Source: Pycnopodia helianthoides (lineage: Eukaryota; Echinodermata; Asteroidea; Forcipulatida; Asteriidae). Taken from it: DNA of 64,000 bases. Numbering within the stretch: the first letter of the stretch is position 1; the number at the start of each line of letters is the position of its first letter. The notes below the pieces were generated by a model. It ran no database searches. It was given only the letters and a program-made list of their open reading frames with translations, and was not told the DNA's origin. Positions 1-12,200 of this stretch are shown here, in pieces. A program made the translations under genes and the position numbers. The DNA lies in NCBI GenBank assembly GCA_032158295.1, contig CM063255.1:12366094-12430093 (forward strand). The letters are read 5' to 3'.

Positions 1-770
1 ACTGCTATTTTATTTGCAAGGGTAATATAACTTTTAGAGATAAGTTTGGTTAAATGAAAGTCAATTCACCTCCAAAATCATCATTTCTTTTCTTTAAAAA
101 ACTGACCCTAAAGCCCTTGAAGGGTAGTTGACAAAATATATGAGACGTGTGCAACTTGCCGGATTAGTGTAAATGATCAGATGGACAAATCCTATGGAGA
201 TTCTAGTACAATTTTCTTGCTTATCTCCTCTCCCATCCACTGTCAAATCAAATCAGTCCCAGTGACTCATAACGAATCTGTACACTACAGAAAAGGATAA
301 AAGAGGCGTAGACATGGAGTTAGAGTAGTGGTAAATCCATCCATAAATTCTAAACCTTGAGGCATTTGGTTTGGAATCTTCCCTCTTATCCAGTTTATAG
401 CAGTAACTCGCAGCATCTTGTGTAACTCAACATCCACACCTCTGAAAACTCTGATAAGATTGTTTTTTAACAGGGCAAATGGTTGGTTTGCTGACCTGCA
501 ATTTAATCTTTGTAGGGTAAGGGCAATTTTCTATGAGACAAGGTGAGGTTTATTCATAAAATCAGAAAGTCTGATGGACATTTTTTAAAGGCACTATGGC
601 CAAGATCGGGGTAAAGGGGGAATTGTTCTGCAGTTTTAGTTTTAACAATTTCAGGCAAATTTAAGTTTTCAAGAATTTTAGAATTTCATTAGAACTAAAG
701 TGAGTTGCCTTTTCTTGATTGGGCTCATTATAGTAAGTGTACAACATGTAGATATTGGTTCATAATCAGC
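1..770. other. Intron sequence upstream of the first visible exon
   Basis: AT-rich, no coding signal recognised on either strand. It is presumed to belong to the intron preceding exon A, because the missing motor exons must lie further upstream. Confidence 0.5.
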
Positions 771-1590
771 AAAATTAGTAAGTCTGCTGCCACCCAAGCA
801 TCTCTGCAAAGATTGCTGGTTCTGGGATGGTGGACAAACCCAGTAAGTCTGCTGCAAACCAAGCATCTCTGCAAAGCCCGATGCCCTGGAATAGTGGACA
901 AGCCTAATAGGTCTGCTGCCAACCAAGCATCTCTTCAAAGCTGGCTGGTTCTGGAATGGTGGACAAACCCAGTAAGTTTGCTGCAAACCAAGCATCTATG
1001 TGAAGCTTGCTGGTTCTGGAATAGTAGACAAACCCTTTAAGTCTGCTGCCAACCAAGCATCTCTGCAAAGCTTGCAGGCTCTGGAATAGTGGACAAACCT
1101 AACAAATCTGCTGCCAAACCAAGCATCTCTGTGAAGCTTGCAGGCTCTGGAACAGTGGACAAACCCTGTAAGTCTGCTGCCAAGCAAACATCTCTGCAAA
1201 GCTTGCAGGCTCTGAACTACTGGACAAGCCCAATACGTCTGCTGCCACCCAGGCATCTCTGCAAAGCTTGCAGGCTCTGGAATAGTGGACAAACCTAACA
1301 AATCTGCTGCCAAACCAAGCATCTCTGTGAAGCTTGCAGGCTCTGGAACAGTGGACAAACCCTGTAAGTCTGCTGCCAAGCAAACATCTCTGCAAAGCTT
1401 GCAGGCTCTGAACTACTGGACAAGCCCAATACGTCTGCTGCCACCCAGGCACTCTGCAAAGCTTGCAGGTTCTGGGATAGTGGACAAACCCAATAAGTCT
1501 GCTACCAACCAAGCATCTCTGTGAAGCTTGCTGGTTCTAGAATAGTTGAAAAAAAACCCAATAAGTCTGCCGCCAACAAAGCATCAAAGC
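770..1590. repeat. 65-bp minisatellite, about 12 copies
   Basis: The period is 64-66 bp and each unit contains GTCTGCTGCCAACCAAGCAT, then TCTCTGCAAAGCTTGCAGG and a variable GGACAAACC end. A 196-bp three-unit block at 1089 is repeated almost exactly at 1285, a higher-order duplication. Short ORFs on both strands across it are by-products of the repeat and not genes. Confidence 0.93.
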
Positions 1591-1703
1591 TCTATTTCAA
1601 AGTGACTACATAACTTGCTTTTAAATGAGTGTCTCTTCAATCCTTACATGTACATGTTTTGTATATAACTAAAAAAACTAAAGAATCCCTGAAGGTTTCT
1701 ATC

Positions 1704-1937
1704 ATATAGATAGTTCCCAGTAGACGCCATCTTTACGGGCAAAGTGTATTTTGGCTTGCCGATGCGTCAAGCGCTCAACTTATTAACGCAGCCGCGTTGT
1801 TCACTAACCAATCCTGCAGTGAGTTTTGTAAAATGTGCGCGTGCTGCACGCCGTTCTCACACGAAACGCATGACTGTTTGTTCCAAACTGCCCGTAAAGA
1901 TGGCCGATTTACGTCATACTGCAACCTATCTATTGTA
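1704..1937. mobile_element. Small MITE-like element, CpG-rich
   Basis: Left arm: ATAGATAG, about 11 bases, then GCCATCTTTACGGGCA (ending 1741). Right arm: the reverse, TGCCCGTAAAGATGGC (1889-1904) and CTATCTAT (1926-1933). The interior is clearly richer in GC and CpG than the flanks. No transposase is present. The target duplication is unclear (possibly TA), so the superfamily is not assigned. Confidence 0.65.
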
Positions 1938-2417
1938 GAACTGTCACCCTGGAAGAAATTATGAAGAGAGTTTACTTAATTGAGGAAACCCCTCTAGATG
2001 TTGGTGAAACCCCAATTATAGTGTAGAGGCTGAAACTACATTTTACTGAATTGTACATTATTGAGCCCTTATGTAAGGTGTGATTTGAATCTTTTTTCAA
2101 AGAAATGAGGTGCAGGAGAAAAGCTGACAGTCAACTAGATTGTTGATGGTCTTTAGATGGTCATACATACTGGACAATATTTGGAAGTCAGATCAAAGAT
2201 CTACAAAATATTTGAAAATCAGATCAAAGATCAAATAAAGGCCCCAAGCACACAGATGTTGATTAGGGTTTTTATACACATATAAAACAAGATTCACTTC
2301 TTACACCAGGGATCAATATGTACAATTTTGTAAAATGTGGTTAGGGTTTTTATACAGAGGTCGCTACACATACATGCTTAATACTATCCCTCTGTTTAGT
2401 TAAATGTTAAAAGGGCG

Positions 2418-2798
2418 TTAAAGGGAGGTCATACCTTTGGTAATTACTCCAATAATTAATGGCCATAAAAATTTACTTGGTAAATGTTCTGCAGCTGTTC
2501 ATAATGTATAACATGTTGAAAAACAGTTCTCCTCAAAACAATGTGGTTTTAGAGAGATGGAATCAAAAACATTTCAATCTGAGAAACGTTTCTGCATGAA
2601 ACATTTCTCAGATTGTGTTTCCAATTCAAATTAGTCTTCCTGTGTAGAAAAACTGCTCCAGATTTTCGGCAATATCTCAAAAACGCTACCACCTTTTAAA
2701 ATGAAATTTTCAAAGGTTAGTTTTGTTGAATATATCTACGTTTATAAAGGATTAAAACAATGAACGGTTCCAAAATTAAATGCATACTTTGCCTTGAA
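2418..2798. mobile_element. TTAA-flanked MITE, copy 1 (decayed)
   Basis: It begins TTAAAGGGA and ends in a mutated CCTTGAA. It shares extended similarity with 36131-36526, including the segment ATATCTCAAAAACGCTACCA at 2669. It contains an internal palindrome of AATCTGAGAAACGTTTCT type near 2577-2616. The TTAA boundary suggests a piggyBac-like or Kolobok-like non-autonomous family. Confidence 0.72.
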
Positions 2799-3136
2799 GG
2801 CCTGCCTTTTACACACACACATACACTGTAAAGTAATAGTGTGTAAAGCAACAAGTTGGTCAATGAATCTTTCCCAAAGTTTTCTCCAGTGAAGATTCAA
2901 TCTCCGAAAAAGAAGCTACTGAGCACTACTGGGGGGGGGGGGTGTATTTTTCATTTATACTCCAGGGTTAAAGAGAAATAATAACTAAAATGTTTTGTCC
3001 AAAGACACAAGCAGTTTAACTAGGATTCAAACTTACTTCCTGATAATTCAGCTAGCAAAACTTGAGACTGGTGGGCTAAATCACTTCATCATGACACTAA
3101 ACACTCAAAGTCTAATCTCCTTTGTTTTCTATTCAG

Positions 3137-3271
3137 AACATAGATGCCTTGATGTCAGAAGGAAATAAATCCAGAACAGTGGCTGCAACTAATATGAACT
3201 CAGAAAGCAGTCGATCTCATGCGGTCTTCAACATAACGGTCACACAAACACTGACTGATATAGAGTCTGAT
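3137..3271 (+). CDS. KIF13: KIF13 exon A (motor, switch I)
   Basis: 45 codons, phase 0 to 0. The acceptor is tattcag and the donor GAT|gtaagt. It encodes [20 protein letters not shown] followed by the kinesin switch I signature [11 protein letters not shown], which contacts ATP gamma-phosphate and the microtubule-coupled loop. The preceding exon, carrying the rest of the motor N-terminus, is not in the window. The next exon lies 14.3 kb downstream, the longest intron seen here. Confidence 0.95.
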
Positions 3272-6200
3272 GTAAGTATACATCCCCTTTGGCACTCACA
3301 TTAAAACAGGACTGGACAATTTGATAATTCAAACACCACACCCCTTTATAACATAGGTTGTCGCACATTATGAAATTTTTGATTTATATTAAATATTGAT
3401 ACAGTAGAATGGCACTTTAACAAACACCATAGGAACCATGAAAAAGTGGGAGCAGTTTTGGGTTTGACAATTTTTCAGTGTTTCTTGTACCTTCTTGATG
3501 GAGTCTACATTTCAGCTTAAGTTGATCTACATGTATTATAATTCCCATTAGAGATTTATTTGAAGCACTACAAACCGTAATAGTTGGCTTTCCTTTCAAT
3601 TCAATGCTGGTTTGTTCAGTTTGGTTTGTTTTCAAAAGTCTATGACCAGATGTTCTCTTAATCTCTTAAATAACTAAATGTTGTGTTGATGTTTGTTGAA
3701 GCAATGTTACTGTAGTTAGTCCGGATTTCTTCAAACAGAAAACTTCTTAGATAGTTTGAGAGGTGCTTTAACCAGCCTATATCATAAAAAACAGTATAAA
3801 ACATACATGTATCATCACCATTTTTTTTTTAAAAGCTACCCTAGATATTCACATTGATGCAGTATCTATAATAACTTGCCCCAAATTGTAATTTCCATAG
3901 TTAAATATATCATTTACCAAAACTTGTATAATGCAAGATCCTTGAGCCAAGACTTGTTTGTACTTCCATCATGTGCTCATTCATAACGCTTCAATTCCTT
4001 CTCATCATGCTGGTTGTTACCATAGCAACTATGCATAGCTGATAGATTTAGACTGACTCAGTGTTTAAATGTATTCAAGGAGGGTAGGGGTTGTCATGTA
4101 GTCATTCAATTGACAAATACAATTAATTTGTTTATTTTTGTTTGTCAATTTTCTTAAATGATGGGATACTGTAATATTAAAACAAAACAAGTATTGAATA
4201 TATATCATACACGACATTCCTTTGTAAAAATCTTTCACATGTGACCGATGTTTTCCATTACCTTTTCTCATGTATACATTGTACATTGTATCTGATGCAA
4301 GTACATCATTTTACTGTCGATCGGTAGCGGACATTATTTGCTGATATCCTTCATTCAAAAATAAAAAAGGGTTAGGCCTATATCTCAGACTAATTGATTT
4401 CCTTCTCGGTTGAGAAAGGGTTGTTCCACAAATATTTATCCTGATCAGTTGTCTGTTTTGAGAGTCACTCAACATGTTGAAGAGATTTTCCACATCATTT
4501 GGCTGACATATTGCTGATTATCCTCCATTGCCTTGCATACGCATACAGAACTAAGGGAGACCCTTCAGGGTTATTATTAGCTGATCCAGCAGCGAAGCTA
4601 GCTGGAACAGCTATTGTTTTCCTTAGAGTTTTTTTTCTATTTATTATTTTTTAAATTTTTACATATGTATTAAATATATATATATTTTTTCTTCCTGCCA
4701 ATTCTTTCTCTGAGCCTAAATGCAAACTTCCTAACATCTCATTAACTTCATATGTCTATCATGTTTAGACCTATTGCATATAAACAATGACGTCTTTGTG
4801 ACGTAATCAAATTACACGCCGTTTAAGTTTTAAAAATGACCATTTGCTAATCACTGTATATCAATTAATTTTACAGCTATGATGTTCATAATTGAGCATC
4901 TGATATATAGCGACTGGGGCAGCATTTGAAAAGTTAAAGCCAAAATTGTATGACCTTTACTTCCGTTCGTATGAGGTCATATTCTCTAAAATCCCTTTCG
5001 GGCCAAAGTCCCAACTTTTGTACATTGGATCAACTTTAAATCTACATCATGTTAAGACCTTGATGAGGCCTCGTTCATATTACAATTACATCATCATGAC
5101 ATCATCAAGCATCACATGACATCACCATAGAGGTGCATTTTTCAAAGATATATGTACAAGAAAAAATGCGTGATCAAACTGAAACTTTTGCATATATTCA
5201 AGGGGGATGTGTAACATCCAAAATTTGAGGTCTTGTTCTAATGACGTCAACAAGTGTCACCTTAAAGGAACATTACAGAAGCACTTTATGTAATCCACCA
5301 TATACATAAACTGACAAACCTGTAGAAGTTTGAGATCGATCGGCCATCTGGGTCACGAGAAAATAGTGAAAAACCGATTACACATTTGCATGAAATCATA
5401 TTGATTCAACTAATGAATAAAACGCTCACTGAGCGATAAACTTCAATCGGAAAATTAGTTTATTCATTTCTCATCAAATATGGCATTTCAGACAGAAATA
5501 TTTCAAGGGATGTTTTCTATCATCATCATTAGATCGTGTAAGTTTTATGTAAATCTGTGATCAAAAAGTATATTTTACAAGGTTTTTTCTTACCAATTCT
5601 GTAAAGTTCCTTTAACTGTGCAGCTTACAGAAAAGATTGCGTGATACAGCTGATTTGTTTTAACATCATCAAGCATCATGTGACATCACTTTAAAGGGAC
5701 ACTTTTCAAATATATATATTTACAGGAAAAAGTGCATGATCAAGCTGAAACTTTGCATGTGTTCAAGCCGGGAGGTGTGACATCCAAGCTTTAAGGTCCT
5801 GTTCTAATTACGTCAACGTGACGTCACATGACGTGACGACACGTTGAAGGTGCGGTTTTAGAAGATCACTATGTACAGAAATAAATGGGCTGTCAAAATG
5901 TCACATGCAGTTTTGGAACAGCTCTGTGTTTCGTTTGCAAACGAACACACAGCTCTAGTTATTATTATTTTTTAACTGTGGATGAGTACAAAATGTAGAT
6001 ATGTATGTAGGTTAACTTAAAATCTTCAGCAAAAGATGCTTTGTGATGTATCTTATTGGGATTAAGATCAGTTTTAGCACCTCAGACTCACTACATATGT
6101 ACATGTACAGTGCTCTTTGTAGCTCACATCACATGTACAGGTTGCCTTCTTCCATGGGTACTATGTCCTTGCTGTATGATGTCATGTAATTTATTCATGT

Positions 6201-9200
6201 ATTGCCACAAAGTTTCAAATCCTACACTTAAATGTTGGTGTGTATATGTAGGCACTATGCAGAGATTAAAATCCCGTACATACACGATACGATATGTCTA
6301 TGGTGCTACATGTTCATGTACACTTGCTATACATTGTATATATGAAAAACCTCTATTTTATGAAGGTTGGGCATGTATTTTCACTTTGCAAAGTTTCAAA
6401 TCTTGCTAAAAAAATTACTTGTTTATGGTGCTACCACAAACTTTTAGATCTATACATCTTATTTTGAAGTTCGACCTAAGATTGAATAAAATGTTAACAT
6501 CTTTGTACATGTACGATATAGATACTGTGTACAAGTTAATCTAATTCTGACAGATCACTTTGTGTTTTTTGTTTAGTGGCTTGACTATGACAACCCTTGT
6601 GCTGTCCAGGTATCATCTTCCTGAGCATCAAGTCATAGGTCAGGGTATTTTTGTATGTTATCTCGTAATGCGCTGGTATGTTTTTCACCAACAGAGGATG
6701 TATGCTCTCATTCTATTGTGGTGTTCTGAAACCATCCTCTATAGGGTTCAATGTTTCTTAATTGCCTTTCATTTAGCATGCAAAGTAGCGAAATATCAAA
6801 ACTTAGCAAAATAACAACCCTGTAAATTATTGGAAATGATGTAACTTGAGTTACCGTAACTTGAGTTATGAGTGACATTTAGATTTGTAACTTGGGTTGC
6901 TCTTAGAAAAAAGAAAAGTTGGGGGTGAAAAGGTCAAAGGTCAAGGTCACAGCGGTGAGTTATAATAGCTCAATGGTTTCCGAACTGTAACTTGAGATAG
7001 GAGTGACATTTGTACTTGTAACTTGGGTGGGGGTTGCTTTAAGAGAAAAGAAAGTTTGGATTGTTTTTGGGGTGCAAAGGTCAAGGTCACATTGGTGAGA
7101 TATAGCTAAATGGTTTCTGGACCGTAACTTGAGTTAGAAGTGAAATTTGGACTTATAACTTGGGTGGGGGTTGCTCTTAGGGAAAGGAAACTTAGGATGA
7201 ATTGGGGTGAAAAGGTCAAAGGTCCAGAACAAGGTAATCAGCTCAATTTCAGAGGTCAGATTTCAAGGTCACACTGCTCACTATAGGATTATGGTTGGTG
7301 ATATTTTGGGGTTAGCTACAATGTATTTAACATGTTTAAGGGCTGAGGGGTATCAACAGCATCGCTGTTATTTTACATTATGATACTTACAAGAAAGTGT
7401 CTAAAAGACGGTAGTAAAAAATGTCAAGACGCTTTAATAGTGACTTATAGTCTTCGTAAGGATGGGGTTAAATAAATGTAGCCTGTCTTTGAATACCATC
7501 CACAAGCCTCCTAATATATGCAATACATGAACATTGTGTACATGGAAACTGTCTGACACATAGATGTACATGTACTGACAGTGCCAAGCTAGATTCAAGT
7601 CAACTGCAACTGAACATGTGTACATGGGAATCTGTCTGACACATAGATGTACTGACAGTGCCAAGCTAGATTCAAGTCAACAACAAATCTCCCATTCTGT
7701 CTACAAACAGCGAAGAACGATGATTAAACTAGTAGTTATGACGGTATGGTGCAATATAGGATTATTTCAAAATTAGGTGTAAACCCTTTAAATAGTCTAT
7801 CATTAGGTAATAATTATTGTTTACAAAGCTGTTTAGAGGCACTTAATATAACGCTTGAAAACTGCTTCTAAATAGGTTAATTCAGTACAGTGCTTAAAAC
7901 CATAAAGTACATTATTATTTAAATTATAATGAGAATGTCATTATACACAACCACCACCACTATCTCTTGTCTGTGGCTAACAATCAACATCTGGACCCCC
8001 TAAGGCTCCAAACGTGATTCTACACCACTATATGTTTCATGAAATTGCCAATAATAATAATCAGAAAAAAACAAAAGCACTTTTCATCCAAATACCTCAA
8101 CTCCCCCCACCTCACTGAAGAATCAATTGCCCAATTTTTTCTGTGTGCCTCGACACTAAGATAAGTGTCTATATACGCCTTTCTCTCGTCGATTCCCCGG
8201 AGAAATATGATGGAAACTTGACTGAGGTTTTGCTCCTGTGGTACACAATCGTGGAATTGCATATCTAGCCTGTTCTACTGGTTAAATTGGTTAAAGATAA
8301 GGTACTGCTTCAATAATGATGGCAAAAGTACTGCTCATAATGTAGGCTATGTATGTACAGCAGTAAATTTACTCTCTTAACCAAATAATTCTGGCAAAAT
8401 TTGCTCTCCCTCATGTACTCCAGCATTGCCTTCAATATTTCTTTTTAAAGCAAACTACCTTTGAATCTTGTCTTGTTGCCAGAGTATGGGTTCAAGTCAG
8501 GGATCAATTTTACATAGCACTAACAGGCCTGGAATTTCACCTTTGAGAGGGCAAGGCCATTTTCATTTTGTAAAGGGCACTTCCATTGGAAAATCTTAAA
8601 GTCTATGGGGAAGTTTTGAAGGGGCACCAAGGCCAAGACCAGGGGCATCGAAGGCCATGGCCTCCGTGGCCTCCGTGAATTCCAGGCCTGCACTAAGACT
8701 CATCTTAAGATGAGTTGTCAATATTGCCAGAGTGATTTGTATTTTGACATCACACTTTGCATAGCAATTAAGATTGATACACAGTTAAGATCAATCCTAG
8801 ATCTTTGTGAAGTCTGCCCCTGGTCATGGCTCTTGTGTTCTTAAGTAAGACTCCTCACCAACATTGATTCATCCTTGGGATGGGGTGAAAGCTATTGGTC
8901 CTGTGTGTTGTGTAATGTATGTAATATAACCCACTACACTTATTGATAAGAGAAGGGTTTCCCCTGTGTTATTGGTATGGTTGGCTGCAGATTGTGCCGT
9001 TTCACCTTGTAAAATCATTACAAATTGCATTATGAATGGATCTAAAATATCTTCAAACATCATGTAGCTCTGCATCTGTTGGACAAATTTTGAGCAATTT
9101 GAGACGGCCATCGCAGGTGATATATAAGTGCTATATTATAAGAATCGCACAGGTTTATTACCTGTATTATTATTACATGTGTATCTAGCTAGGCTATTTG

Positions 9201-12200
9201 TACAAGCAACATAATGTCTTTAAACAAAAGTGCTACTAAAGCATTCTACATTCTGGAAAATATGCCCACATACCTGTATGTATTTCAATGAGATTTGTTT
9301 ACAGGTTTTTGGTTTGACATAATTGTTTAAAAGCACATGATGGTATTGAAAGGCATTGATGTGTGACCTAGTTGAATTTAAGCTGGACTGTAAGTTTCAA
9401 AATGTAAAAGAAAAACATTAACAAATGTATAGGAACTTTGAATACAACATCTGACATATGTTTTTCTCTTCAAAAATGGACAAATTCAATTTCCTTTACA
9501 TGCAACTTAAGCTGTACCTTTAAATTAAAAATCAAACAGGAGAGGTAGAGGATGAAGATCAAAGTAAGGCATAGGGAATGACTTCATTTTTGGTGGTGAA
9601 CTGGAGAGCTGTTATTAGTCACCCATACAATCCTCAATTTCCTCACTGTGTTGTGTTTCAGCCATCAAGGGGATTGCGGCAAAATCAGAAGGAGATGCAC
9701 TGGAATATTTGAAAAGGGGGAATCAAGAAGTCTCTCCAGACTTGTAAAATGGTTAGATGGAGGTTTGAATTCCATTTGCAAATTGGCAAATTTTGATTTC
9801 AAATGGTTCAATTTGAGGAGTTATTTTGCATTTCTCAACTGTGTGATGTTTACACTGTGTGAAAATGTAGGTCCAAAATAGTTCTGAATAGCTGATCATG
9901 TTTTTGAAAGGTAATGTAATAATATTCACATTTTTAGTTGACGCTATGGAGCTTGACATTCTCATCCAAATGTTAAAGGGTGTGCATTTTGCAAAGAGTC
10001 AAATTGATCAGGTATTGACAATCACTTGATATAAGGGCATAATCCCTAAAGGCAGAAGACAATAACTACATGTATATAAGGATGAATTTATTGCCTTGAA
10101 AATGGACAGGCTTTAGATCAAATGTTTCCTTATCAAAATTTCATAATAAAAAGGATTACCTCCACAAAGTGTCTTTTTTTTAAAGTTTGTTTTTTATCCA
10201 CAATGTGATGTTGAAGACATTACTTTCTGTCAAAGATGTTTTTTATATATTTTTTTTAGATGTCCCTGAACAATGTACAGTTTGTACATTATGTTCAATG
10301 TACAAGTAGATAAAACTCAAGACATCATGTGTTTATAAAATGGCCTAGAAGGCATTGAGGATTGGCAGATAAAACATGTAAACAGGGCTGGAAGAAAATG
10401 GTCTTTCTTTTGTGCAGTTGAAAGAGTATGATATCAATTTCTTATATCTAAAGTAAGAGGAAATACTCACATATTGGAAAAGTAACCACTGGCAAATCTC
10501 TGGTTAGTTTTTCAACATATGGAAACTATGGGGTAAAATTTACAGATTCTTATAAACTACAAAGAGCTTCGCCTACAAGGTAGATACATGTATTGCAGAA
10601 TGTGGACTCTTTGTAATCAATATCCTTGGGTGTTGATTGTGTAAACTAAGCCATTGTGCACAAGTGAAGTGTGACTTGAATTGGATAAAAGTTTGTTGTG
10701 TATAGTGAATTACCTTAAAAGAATCTCCTGGCAATACTTCCTTCCACTCTTAATGAATGACAAACAGTTTGGAGAAATATTGAGGCTATAACGTTTTTTT
10801 CCCCACCATATCCTACATGCTTGACATGTATGCCATGTATTTACTAATAATATTTCATGTTATTAAAAAAAACATACCCAAACTCAACCAAGAAAACATT
10901 ATGCTCAAAATCCAATTATTTCCATTTTCAGATGGTTTTCAATGACATTGTAAATGTTCCCTCCATGTGATTGACTTGTATTAACAAGAGGGTGCATTAG
11001 ATGTCCCCTAGGGAGGGCCCAGATAATTTGGACCAGTCATCATCCCCAGACAGGAGAGAAGTACAAGTGTTTGTGAAGAAATCTAACTCAAACATCCCCA
11101 AGCTGATTTCATGAAAGATCTCTCCGCTGTTCTGTAATGTTGACCAAGTTCCTCCTCCACACAGGTTTTCATTAAACAGTTAAAGAAATGTTGCAGACCA
11201 ATGTGAAGATTTTCAGCTCAAATTGTTGTCTTTTGGGGGGTTTCTTGAGAAGACGCAGTCATCTAAGCACATTTTCATTTCTTATTTCTTAAAGCATAAC
11301 TTTAGATAATGTTCTACAATTTACATCAATATTCCATTACTTGTGTACAAATATTACATACTAATACATTGTACACTGTAAGGGGCTGTTAAAAATGTTC
11401 TTTCAAAATGAAAATGTTCTATGTGCAGTGGAGAATGCCAAGAATTAGTATGTGATTATGTTTACTGTGAATACTTATTATTAAGTAAATATAATGTACT
11501 TCTTAGGTAGTACTAAGTAGTAATTGATGGGTGGTTGGAACAAGTGAACATATGATTGTGTAAGTTTGAATGCATCTTTCTTACCAGTGACAAACCCTCT
11601 CTTTGCATCAGCAGGTTTATCATCAGAAATGTTCAGTAGGTTTCTTTGCCATGTTTTTATTGAGGGGATCTACTTTGACAGAAATGGATCATGCTATTTT
11701 GATTTTATTAAACAAGAATACAAAGCGTGAGAGAGTAAGGTATAGTTGTTATACAGGTAAAGCAGAAGAGTGATGTATTACTCTCATTTTGTATTTTGAC
11801 ATCAAAGACCCCAACACAATAGCTTTGTCGTTTCTTATTTTTTTGACTGCTTGTCATTTGGAATGTTTTTGTTAGTCTTTTGGGAAGAGGCACAATGCCA
11901 ACAAGTCTTGAGGCAAAACCCAAACCCTTTTTAATAAGGTTGGTTTTTATGACACAGAATTAGACTAAGTTATGTTTTAAGACTTAGGATGTATGCAACA
12001 AAAAAATTTGTGAATTTTGGAAAGCAAAACGGTTAAATTTTAATCTAAAATCTTTGTATGAATTACCACTGGTACAATGTATTGAAAAATATTTCCATCT
12101 GTTGATAGAACTAAAATCAAACTTGAAAAAGTAAACCTGAATGCGTGCCATATTCAGAATCCACTGTCACTGTAAAATATCTGTAAGTTTATAATATTTG

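Noticed and set aside
678..1524. Several 60-137-codon ORFs on both strands
   Set aside because: All lie in the 65-bp minisatellite and repeat its unit; no splice or coding context.
2930..2942. Poly-G run as a G-quadruplex regulator
   Set aside because: A single homopolymer run without neighbouring G tracts; similar runs occur at 24250 and 44080 without context.
5819..5826. Perfect CRE palindrome TGACGTCA as a KIF13 enhancer
   Set aside because: It lies in a transposon internal repeat full of TGACG-type words and far from any promoter; chance or transposon-own origin is more likely.
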